From contig DCHJ01000110.1 in the NCBI GenBank assembly GCA_002314805.1, forward strand, positions 1 to 12,977: 12,977 bases of DNA. The letters are read 5' to 3'. A model generated the notes under the pieces. That model was not told the DNA's origin. It made no database searches and worked only from the letters and a program-made list of their open reading frames with translations. Position 1 is the first letter of the stretch, and every line of letters begins with the position of its first letter. The DNA comes from Lachnospiraceae bacterium UBA1755. Lineage in GTDB: Bacteria > Bacillota > Clostridia > Lachnospirales > Lachnospiraceae. Shown in pieces: positions 1 to 5,093 of this stretch. The position numbers and the translations under genes are program-made.

Positions 1-281
1 ACAGGAAGACCGTGAGTATCCCAGCCGGCCTTACGGGGCACCTTGTAGCCCTTCATCGTACGGTAACGGGGGATCATATCCTTGATTACACGTGTGAGCA
101 CGTGGCCGATATGAGGCTTGCCGTTGGCTGTTGGCGGTCCGTCATAGAACATATATGTCGGACAATCCTTGCGGTCTTCGATACTCTTTTCGAAGATCTT
201 GTTCTCGTCCCAGAACTTCTCGATCTCTTTCTCTCTCTCGACGAAGTTGAGGTCAGTCTGTACTTTCTTGTAGATAGCCAT
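1..281 (-). CDS. ileS: Isoleucyl-tRNA synthetase, N-terminal part (cut by window edge)
   Basis: Reading the minus strand from an ATG at 281 gives 93 codons that run off the left edge. The class I tRNA synthetase signature HIGH is at about residues 57-60 (GKPHIGH), preceded by YDGPPTANG and followed by GWDTHGLPV near residues 87-94, which is typical of IleRS rather than ValRS or LeuRS. The enzyme charges tRNA-Ile with isoleucine in the cytoplasm. The start follows a purine-rich AAAGGA about 8 nt upstream. Editing and anticodon-binding domains lie outside the window. The gene sits behind a leader of about 225 nt with its own promoter and a terminator, so it is probably attenuated. The canonical T-box sequence expected for a clostridial ileS was not found. 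Confidence 0.95.
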   Translation of the reverse strand, partial: MAIYKKVQTDLNFVEREKEIEKFWDENKIFEKSIEDRKDCPTYMFYDGPPTANGKPHIGHVLTRVIKDMIPRYRTMKGYKVPRKAGWDTHGLP

Positions 282-343
282 ATTCTTTTCCTTTCCCGTC
301 CGCAGTTTTTCACGATCCGGCAGTTTCGGACATAGTTTTTTCA

Positions 344-426
344 ATGCAAAAGCCGCACTGCGGAGCACGCCCCGGACGCTTTGGATGATCTGCTGAGGGC
401 CTGCCCTTTCAGTGAAATTTTTGCAT
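344..426 (-). promoter_or_regulatory. Second structured domain of the ileS leader
   Basis: Immediately after the T-tract of the leader terminator, the minus-strand RNA can form a long-range stem. ATGCAAAA (419-426) pairs with TTTTGCAT (344-351), and, after an internal loop, CACTG (410-414) pairs with CAGTG (356-360). About 49 nt of GC-rich sequence lies inside. A further short inverted repeat (GTCCG/CGGAC) lies between this domain and the SD. The pairing is seen directly in the sequence; any regulatory role is inferred from its place between a terminator and the ileS start. Confidence 0.45.
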
Positions 427-427
427 C

Positions 428-452
428 AAAAAAACCCGTCGCTGCCGACGAG
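428..452 (-). terminator. Intrinsic terminator in the ileS leader
   Basis: On the minus strand the 7-bp stem CTCGTCG/CGACGGG (446-452 with 435-441, one G-U pair) encloses the loop GCAG and is followed by seven T (434-428). It lies about 55 nt downstream of the predicted transcription start and 147 nt upstream of the ileS ATG, so it acts as a leader attenuator or ends a short RNA. Its 5' arm is complementary to GACGAG at 486-491. Confidence 0.8.
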
Positions 453-510
453 TCATAATCTGATATTACGTAGTGAGACTACTTTCTCGTCATAGTCTTT
501 GCGAACGTAA
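447..510 (-). promoter_or_regulatory. Leader RNA hairpin with sequence complementary to the terminator
   Basis: Directly after the predicted start, the RNA can form an extended hairpin. TTACGT (505-510) pairs with ACGTAA, and AGACTA pairs with TAGTCT, leaving the apical loop TGACGAGAAAG. The loop segment GACGAG (486-491) is complementary to CTCGTC (447-452), the 5' arm of the downstream terminator, so the two pairings compete. The first 30 nt resemble the conserved base of T-box stem I. No AGGGTGG...ACCGCG core follows. It could be a truncated T-box relic or an attenuator of another kind. Confidence 0.5.
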
Positions 511-512
511 CC

Positions 513-541
513 ATTATATGAATAAATGCATAAAATGTAAA
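513..541 (-). promoter_or_regulatory. Sigma-A promoter of the ileS leader
   Basis: On the minus strand, the -35 box TTTACA (536-541) is separated by exactly 17 bp from a perfect -10 box TATAAT (513-518). Transcription should start near 506-508, directly at the leader hairpin. It lies between pfp and ileS, so ileS has its own promoter. Confidence 0.85.
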
Positions 542-560
542 GAGAAAGACCTGCAAATTC

Positions 561-618
561 ATGGATACGCCCACGGCCGCCGGCATTGACCCCGCCGCTG
601 ACCATGGGCGTATTCCAT
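561..618 (-). repeat. Long inverted repeat at the 3' end of pfp
   Basis: The arms 561-576 and 602-618 pair over about 13 continuous bp with one bulge (core ATACGCCCA/TGGGCGTAT), then a mismatch and two more pairs. The GC-rich loop of 25 nt may itself form a 4-bp stem. No T-tract follows on either strand, so it is not a textbook terminator. It begins 41 nt past the pfp stop and could stabilise the mRNA 3' end or terminate weakly. Confidence 0.6.
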
Positions 619-658
619 AATTTTCCGACTCTTTTCTATTCCTTTTGCTTTACGCGTA

Positions 659-2317
659 TCAGCCCTTCTCCAGCGCCAGTGTCCTTGTTGTAAGGTCACA
701 TACCTCTGCCGGTCCGTAGTACTGGATAGCACCCGGATATGTGTACGCTGTCTCAACGGCCCATGCTTCTCTGTGTGCCTCGAAGTACTTGAATGGCTTG
801 CCGTCCAGCTCTACGAGTGCCTTTCTGATAACAGGCTTGTCCTTGCCGTTTCTTCTCTCCATATTGAACATCTTGGAGATCGGCATGCCGCCTGCAACCC
901 ACTCCTCAGCCGGCTTTGAAAGGTTGGAAACCTTTGAAAGATATCCTGTGTAGCCGTACTGGATGAGCATGAATGCATTATATCCCAGTGAGTAGCAGTA
1001 ATCTGCATCGAAGTTGGACGGGAATGCGCATCTGCCCTCATATCCGAAGAAATGGTGCTGAGCACTGAATTTACCCTTATACTTACCCTCTGCCGTAAGC
1101 TTTGCAAGCTTCTCCTTGACCATCTCTGAGAAGAGCTTCTCTGACTCGATAAGGCTGACCTGTACGTTGCCGTGAGGATCTCTCTCGAGGAAGAGCTGGA
1201 GCTGGATCGCATGGGGAAGTACATCAAATACTGCCAGAGCTTCCTGTGAAAGACCCTTCTTGATGAAGTCATACTTCTCTTCCCATGACTCAAGGGCGTT
1301 GAACTTAGCTGTATTCTCGCCTGCGAGGAGCTCGTTGATCTCCTTGATGAGCATTGAGAACTCCGGAACAAACTCTACGATGCCCTCCGGGATGATGGCA
1401 ACGCCGAAATTGCCTGCTGTCTCTGATCTCTTTACTACCGAGTCAACGATCTGGTCTGCGATCTGTGAAAGGCTCATCTTCTTTTCTGCAACCTCCTCAC
1501 CGATGAGGCAGATGTTGGGCTGGGTCTCAAGCGCGCACTCAAGTGCCACGTGGGAAGCACTGCGTCCCATGACCTTTACAAAATGCCAGTACTTCTTTGC
1601 AGAATTGGCGTCTCTCTCAATATTGCCGATGAGCTCACTGTATGTCTTGGTTGCCGTATCGAAACCGAATGAGCACTCGATATCGTCGTTCTTAAGGTCG
1701 CCGTCGATGGTCTTGGGGCATCCGATGACCTGTACGCCTGTATCATGTGCAGCCATGTACTCTGCGAGAACTGCTGCATTGGTATTGGAATCATCACCGC
1801 CGATGATAACGATAGCGGTTACGCCGTGCTTTTTGCATACATCCGTCACGACCGCAAACTGCTCCTCAGTCTCAAGCTTTGTACGGCCTGAACCGATGAT
1901 GTCGAAGCCGCCTGTATTTCTGTATTCATTGATAAAGGCATCCTCAAAGATGATATATTTGTCATCAATAAGTCCGCTGGGGCCTCCCTTGAATCCGATG
2001 AGCACGTTGTCCTTATTTGTTGCCTTAAGAGCATCGTAAAGACCACAGATGACATTATGTCCGCCGGGAGCCTGTCCGCCGGAAAGGATAACGCCTACGA
2101 TCTGCTTCTTTGCCACTGACGTATTCTGCCCCTTCTCAAATGTAACTTCCTTCTTGCCGTATGTATTCGGGAAAAGTGCCTTGATCTGCTCCTGGTCTGC
2201 AACAGACTGTGTCGGCGCGCCTTCCTTGACGCAGATGTCTGCGATGCCGTTTCTGAGCATGCCCGGAAGCTTTGGTGTGTATTCATATCTTGCCTTCTGA
2301 AGTGGTGAAAGGTTCAT
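659..2317 (-). CDS. pfp: Pyrophosphate--fructose 6-phosphate 1-phosphotransferase (long type)
   Basis: The product has 552 residues, the usual length of the long PPi-PFK clade found in clostridia, spirochaetes and plants. It phosphorylates fructose 6-phosphate to fructose 1,6-bisphosphate using PPi, reversibly, in cytoplasmic glycolysis. Visible motifs are the phosphate-binding SGGQAPGGHN (79-88), GGDDSNTN (173-180), PKTIDGD (201-207, containing the catalytic Asp) and MGRSASH (250-256). Asp as the second acidic residue of GGDD, where ATP-PFK has Gly, together with PKTIDGD, marks PPi rather than ATP use (family knowledge). The start is fixed by AGGAGG (2327-2332) 9 nt upstream. The gene is monocistronic by layout: its own leader lies upstream and a long hairpin downstream. 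No frameshift or missing motif was noticed. Confidence 0.96.
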   Translation of the reverse strand: MNLSPLQKARYEYTPKLPGMLRNGIADICVKEGAPTQSVADQEQIKALFPNTYGKKEVTFEKGQNTSVAKKQIVGVILSGGQAPGGHNVICGLYDALKATNKDNVLIGFKGGPSGLIDDKYIIFEDAFINEYRNTGGFDIIGSGRTKLETEEQFAVVTDVCKKHGVTAIVIIGGDDSNTNAAVLAEYMAAHDTGVQVIGCPKTIDGDLKNDDIECSFGFDTATKTYSELIGNIERDANSAKKYWHFVKVMGRSASHVALECALETQPNICLIGEEVAEKKMSLSQIADQIVDSVVKRSETAGNFGVAIIPEGIVEFVPEFSMLIKEINELLAGENTAKFNALESWEEKYDFIKKGLSQEALAVFDVLPHAIQLQLFLERDPHGNVQVSLIESEKLFSEMVKEKLAKLTAEGKYKGKFSAQHHFFGYEGRCAFPSNFDADYCYSLGYNAFMLIQYGYTGYLSKVSNLSKPAEEWVAGGMPISKMFNMERRNGKDKPVIRKALVELDGKPFKYFEAHREAWAVETAYTYPGAIQYYGPAEVCDLTTRTLALEKG

Positions 2318-2349
2318 TTTGTCATTCCTCCTGATTCTGATTTATATAG

Positions 2350-2381
2350 CGGGATCGCGGGTGTGAAACCCGGCTGTCCCG
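2350..2381 (-). promoter_or_regulatory. Hairpin in the pfp 5' leader
   Basis: Nested inverted repeats: CGGGA/TCCCG (2350-2354 with 2377-2381) encloses CGGGT/ACCCG (2358-2362 with 2368-2372). The hairpin lies between the predicted transcription start (about 2393) and the SD at 2327-2332, leaving the SD free. It may protect the mRNA 5' end. No known riboswitch motif was recognised. Confidence 0.5.
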
Positions 2382-2399
2382 TCTTAATTAACCTTACAC

Positions 2400-2408
2400 A
2401 TTCTAGCA
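2400..2408 (-). promoter_or_regulatory. Putative extended -10 promoter of pfp
   Basis: On the minus strand TGCTAGAAT combines an extended -10 TG with the hexamer TAGAAT (2400-2405). The matching -35 region (TATCAT at 17 bp) is poor. The position gives a leader of about 75 nt that contains the 2350-2381 hairpin. Confidence 0.5.
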
Positions 2409-2446
2409 CAGAAATCCATAAAATGATACTTGTATTGCCCGCGCTG

Positions 2447-2476
2447 TGCGATCACTGCGCAGCAGACTGTATCGCA
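2447..2476 (-). repeat. Inverted repeat downstream of the GH25 gene
   Basis: TGCGAT (2447-2452) pairs with ATCGCA (2471-2476), and CTGC (2455-2458) pairs with GCAG (2462-2465) inside. It starts 19 nt after the lysozyme stop codon. There is no T-tract, so a terminator role is only possible. Confidence 0.4.
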
Positions 2477-2495
2477 GATCCCGGGGCCTCACCCG

Positions 2496-3560
2496 TTATT
2501 CCTGTGCCGCTGCCTCTGTCTCGGGCGGGATGTACTCCGTCATACGGCCGTCCGCACTCACGGTATAGGTCCTGCCGTCATATTCGACCTGCCCCTCCTT
2601 CATCAGTCTTCCGGAGAGTTCAAACGCATAGAGCACTCCGTCTATGGTCTGCACACCCGTCACCATCACCCCGTCGGCTCCGAGGTAATATGTATCACCG
2701 TCATCTGTCAGCCAGCCGGTCTTCTTCAGTCCTATCTGATCCATATAGTACCACTTGCCGCCGTCTTCTACCCAGTCATTCTTGACCTTGCTGTAATTCC
2801 TGTAATAGTATTGATTGCCCTGTATCGTCTTCCAGCTGTTGGCCGGAATAAGTGTGCTCATATCCGTCATGGCAAAATCGATATCCACCCATTCCTTAAT
2901 TCCGTCAATATAGCCCTGATTGGTCACCTGCCACATCTTATGTCCTGACGTGCTTGGATATGCCCCGTACCTTGCTATCCATATCCCCCATTTGCTGAGA
3001 TGCTTCATGTCCAGCTTATTTCGTACCCAGTAATCGTTGAGATACAGGACCGGATAGTAACCCGCGTCCTTGATCGTCTGGCAAAAGGCATCTACCAGAG
3101 CATTGAGCTCATCATTACTCATGTCCCAGTAATAGTCCTTGTCCTCAAGATCCAGCGCAACAGGATAGGAGATGGGATATTCCCCGATCAGATCAAGGAC
3201 CCAGTTGGCATCTGCGACTGACTGCTCCACAGTCAGCGCATTCATGTAAAGGTATACTCCCAGCTTGATCCCTGCACTTGCTGCGCCCGACGCGTGCTCG
3301 CGGAATTCAGGATCTATTGCGCCCTTGCTGCGCATACGTATCATCACAAACTGCACATCATCATTTTTAACACGGTTCCAGTCTACGCCCGACTGCCACT
3401 GGGAGACGTCCACACCTCTTTCGTATACACCCGAGATCCTTTCGCCTTCCCACAGCTCATAACAGCCGTCCCCGATTTTTTCATACTTCCCCGCATATGC
3501 TGTCATGCACATACCAAAACACATCACTATCGCCAGCATTGCTGCAATTATCTTTTTCAT
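2496..3560 (-). CDS. Secreted GH25 lysozyme with C-terminal cell-wall-binding repeats
   Basis: The product has 354 residues. Residues 1-23 form a signal peptide (MKK, hydrophobic core, cleavage after AYA), so the enzyme is exported. Residues 49-235 match the GH25 muramidase fold: GVDVSQWQ with Asp51, then VALDLED with Asp137 and Glu139 as the acidic active-site residues, and a late VDIDFA strand. GH25 enzymes cut the N-acetylmuramic acid to GlcNAc bond of peptidoglycan. Residues about 245-340 hold several aromatic/glycine-rich repeats (KWYYMDQIGLKKTGW, DTYYLGADGVMVTG, RTYTVSADGRMTEY) like choline- or wall-binding repeats. The tail is acidic and Ala/Glu-rich. The start is supported by AAAGGG 7 nt upstream. 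It may serve in autolysis, cell separation or competition; the sequence does not decide between these. Confidence 0.93.
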   Translation of the reverse strand: MKKIIAAMLAIVMCFGMCMTAYAGKYEKIGDGCYELWEGERISGVYERGVDVSQWQSGVDWNRVKNDDVQFVMIRMRSKGAIDPEFREHASGAASAGIKLGVYLYMNALTVEQSVADANWVLDLIGEYPISYPVALDLEDKDYYWDMSNDELNALVDAFCQTIKDAGYYPVLYLNDYWVRNKLDMKHLSKWGIWIARYGAYPSTSGHKMWQVTNQGYIDGIKEWVDIDFAMTDMSTLIPANSWKTIQGNQYYYRNYSKVKNDWVEDGGKWYYMDQIGLKKTGWLTDDGDTYYLGADGVMVTGVQTIDGVLYAFELSGRLMKEGQVEYDGRTYTVSADGRMTEYIPPETEAAAQE

Positions 3561-3622
3561 GCACCTACCCTTTCACACCCGCAATTCATGATCATGTCGT
3601 CCGACAGGTAACTTATGATATG

Positions 3623-3651
3623 AGTATACACTACCGGCTGTCCGGTACAAA
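3623..3651 (-). promoter_or_regulatory. Promoter region of the GH25 gene with an embedded inverted repeat
   Basis: On the minus strand a -10 box TATACT (3623-3628) lies 17 bp from a weak -35 (TTTGTA, 3646-3651). The spacer holds a perfect 6+4+6 inverted repeat, TACCGG-ACAG-CCGGTA (3632-3647). A dyad between -35 and -10 is a typical place for a repressor operator, though the regulator is unknown. A 10-bp palindrome CATGATCATG (3587-3596) lies in the leader. Confidence 0.45.
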
Positions 3652-3691
3652 TGATTATTCCCTTACTTTTTCTTTACGCCTTTGCCTGACT

Positions 3692-3753
3692 GTGGCAGCG
3701 CCGCAGCTTACGCTGCCACGCGACCGGACAATGTAACCGCCGCATGATTGTCC
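3692..3753. repeat. Two adjacent perfect inverted repeats in the divergent intergenic region
   Basis: GTGGCAGCG (3692-3700) pairs with CGCTGCCAC (3711-3719) in a 9-bp perfect stem with a 10-nt loop. GGACAAT (3726-3732) pairs with ATTGTCC (3747-3753) in a 7-bp stem with a 14-nt loop. No T-tract follows either stem on either strand. They lie upstream of both divergent promoters (GH25 on minus, ribU on plus). They could be protein-binding sites or part of a small RNA. No coding region was seen here. Confidence 0.55.
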
Positions 3754-3824
3754 TGATATTCCTTACACGGCCCGTTTCTCTGACAATACATCACTCCTTT
3801 GCGCCGCTTCCTGCCAGCTAGTCC

Positions 3825-3853
3825 TTTACATCATTACCTGACCGTAGTATCAT
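3825..3853 (+). promoter_or_regulatory. Sigma-A promoter of the ribU unit
   Basis: TTTACA (3825-3830), a 17-bp spacer, then TATCAT (3848-3853, five of six matches to TATAAT). The expected start is near 3860, a few bases before the FMN aptamer begins, which is the usual arrangement for a riboswitch leader. Confidence 0.75.
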
Positions 3854-3862
3854 GCAGTTAAG

Positions 3863-4075
3863 AACTTCAGGGCGGGGTTAGCTTCCCCACTGGCGGTATA
3901 GTCCGCGAACATCTGCAATTGCCTGACTGAACCTGATTTGTTATGTTTCTGGTTCTGCCGTATCTTTTTCTGTAATATGTGCAGGATCGGTTACTGTCGC
4001 TAAAGTCCTGGGAATGCGGATGTGGAACCCGGTGTGATTCCGGTACCAACGGTATAGTCCGGATGGAAGAAGGAG
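3863..4075 (+). promoter_or_regulatory. FMN riboswitch (RFN element) overlapping the ribU SD
   Basis: The conserved 5' half is CTTCAGGGCGGGG, then TCCCCACTGGCGGTATAG and TCCGCGAAC (3865-3910). The conserved 3' half includes CCCGGTGTGATTCCGG and ACGGTATAGTCCGGATGG (4028-4066). About 115 nt separates the halves, more than is usual for this aptamer, suggesting an enlarged variable arm. Helix P1 would pair CTTC (3865-3868) with GAAG (4069-4072). GAAG overlaps the ribU SD AAGGAG (4070-4075), and no terminator lies between aptamer and start. FMN binding should therefore hide the SD and block translation (inference). The element lowers riboflavin uptake when FMN is plentiful. Confidence 0.95.
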
Positions 4076-4080
4076 TGCAT

Positions 4081-4650
4081 ATGAAAGATTCCAATTCTAC
4101 ATTTTCTGCAAAGACAATTGCAACTATCGGCATGCTGTGTGCGCTGGCCTATGTCGCCATGGCTCTTATCCACGTAAAGCTCATCCCCGCAGCGCCGTTT
4201 CTCACCTATGATCCCAAGGATGCAATTATCGCCATCGGAGGTTTTCTCTATGGGCCTGTAGCCGCAGTCGTCATCTCTGTGATAGTGGCCTTTCTTGAGA
4301 TGATCACAGTCAGCGAGACCGGGATCATCGGGATGCTGATGCAGGTCATTGCAACTGCTGCCTTTGTGATACCACCGTCTCTGCTGTACAAAAAGCACCG
4401 GACCCAAAAGGCTGCCGCAATGGGGCTTTTGCTTGGTACCGTTTCCATGACTTTGCTTATGATCTTATGGAATTATATACTTACTCCGATATATATGGGT
4501 GCGTCACGGGGCGATGTTGCAGCAATGCTCGTCCCGATCATCCTGCCGTTTAACCTGCTTAAGGCTATACTGAATTCATTGATAATTTTGCTTATCTACA
4601 AGCCCATCGTCAATGGACTTAGGAAGGCGGGGCTGGTGCAGGTGCGTTAA
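4081..4650 (+). CDS. ribU: Riboflavin ECF transporter S component RibU
   Basis: The product has 189 residues and is a very hydrophobic integral membrane protein with about five to six membrane segments. It binds riboflavin and works with the shared energising module (EcfA, EcfA', EcfT), which is not encoded in this window. The RibU-type motif APFLTYDPKDA (38-48) follows the first segment, which carries the small-residue pattern ALAYVAMA used by S components to contact EcfT. The start ATG at 4081 has SD AAGGAG 5 nt upstream. An earlier in-frame start would lie inside the riboswitch aptamer and was rejected. The FMN riboswitch directly upstream agrees independently with a riboflavin transporter. 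Decameric repeats and then a strong terminator follow. Confidence 0.94.
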   Translation: MKDSNSTFSAKTIATIGMLCALAYVAMALIHVKLIPAAPFLTYDPKDAIIAIGGFLYGPVAAVVISVIVAFLEMITVSETGIIGMLMQVIATAAFVIPPSLLYKKHRTQKAAAMGLLLGTVSMTLLMILWNYILTPIYMGASRGDVAAMLVPIILPFNLLKAILNSLIILLIYKPIVNGLRKAGLVQVR

Positions 4651-4653
4651 CTT

Positions 4654-4713
4654 ATGCTGACTGATGCGGACCGATGCTGACTGATGTCGGCTGATGCTGA
4701 CTGACGCTGACCT
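4654..4713. repeat. Six 10-bp tandem repeats after ribU
   Basis: Six consecutive decamers with consensus ATGCTGACTG: units 1, 3 and 5 are identical, while units 2, 4 and 6 diverge (ATGCGGACCG, ATGTCGGCTG, ACGCTGACCT). The array can equally be read as three 20-bp units. It starts 3 nt after the ribU stop codon. The period equals about one helical turn. Confidence 0.85.
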
Positions 4714-4936
4714 TTTCATCTGACCGACCGGTTATGTGCTATTGCTTTACATTTGAGCGCGGCACAGTCAAGTTTTCATCCCAATCCTTCCCGAAACCTT
4801 TCAGTGATAAGCTCGCGGAAATATCTGCGGTTCTTGACGGATATTTGCCGTAAGCATGAGTGCGCACAGACTGCAGCCGCAGAATGTGGTTTCTGCACTG
4901 CTGCAATAGCAGCCGCTCTCATCTGCATCCTTGTTC
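4714..4936. other. Noncoding stretch between the ribU repeats and the terminator
   Basis: No convincing gene was seen. A 62-codon plus-strand frame begins with TTG at 4753 but has no SD, a biased Ala/Cys-rich end, and a stop inside the terminator stem. A small inverted repeat GCAGAA/TTCTGC lies at 4879-4896. The segment is probably the 3' untranslated part of ribU mRNA. Confidence 0.5.
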
Positions 4937-4976
4937 AATAATAAAAGCAGCTCTGTCCCGAGCTGCTTTTATTATT
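4937..4976. terminator. Strong bidirectional intrinsic terminator between ribU and pncB
   Basis: A 17-bp perfect stem (4937-4953 with 4960-4976; core AAAAGCAGCTC/GAGCTGCTTTT) encloses the 6-nt loop TGTCCC. Because the outer part of the stem is A/T-rich, each strand ends in TTTTATTATT after the GC-rich core. It can stop ribU transcription (plus) and pncB transcription (minus), as suits convergent genes. Confidence 0.93.
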
Positions 4977-4987
4977 TCCCGATTGAA

Positions 4988-5092
4988 GAACCTCTGATTA
5001 AAGAGTAATTTATTGGACTGCTTTCAAGCGAAGCCTTGATCCTTGTGCATTTATCAAAATGGATCAGGGATCGTTTATTAAATCAGAGTTTC
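4988..5092. mobile_element. Candidate 105-bp MITE-like palindromic element
   Basis: The ends are 12-bp inverted repeats matching 11 of 12 (GAACCTCTGATT at 4988-4999, AATCAGAGTTTC at 5081-5092). They are flanked by similar hexamers, ATTGAA on the left (4982-4987) and ATTAAA on the right (5093-5098), like an imperfect target duplication. A second inner pair, CCTTGATCC (5034-5042) and GGATCAGGG (5061-5069), lets the whole element fold on itself. It is AT-richer than its surroundings and has no ORF. It lies between the pncB stop codon and its terminator. It could be a MITE, or simply a natural 3'UTR structure. Confidence 0.45.
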
Positions 5093-5093
5093 A

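Noticed and set aside
281..512. Canonical T-box riboswitch for ileS
   Set aside because: The T-box core AGGGTGG...ACCGCG was searched for on the minus strand and not found; only the 5' part resembles stem I.
1260..2039. Long plus-strand frame opposite pfp (259 codons)
   Set aside because: It is the antisense shadow of a clearly recognised gene and has no family match.
3979..4080. Longer RibU start at 3979
   Set aside because: This stretch is the 3' half of the FMN aptamer; the ATG at 4081 has a proper SD and the usual RibU N-terminus.
4653..4713. CRISPR array
   Set aside because: Repeats are only 10-20 bp, directly abutting, with no spacers.
4753..4941. 62-codon plus-strand frame after ribU
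   Set aside because: TTG start, no SD, biased composition, and it ends inside the terminator stem.
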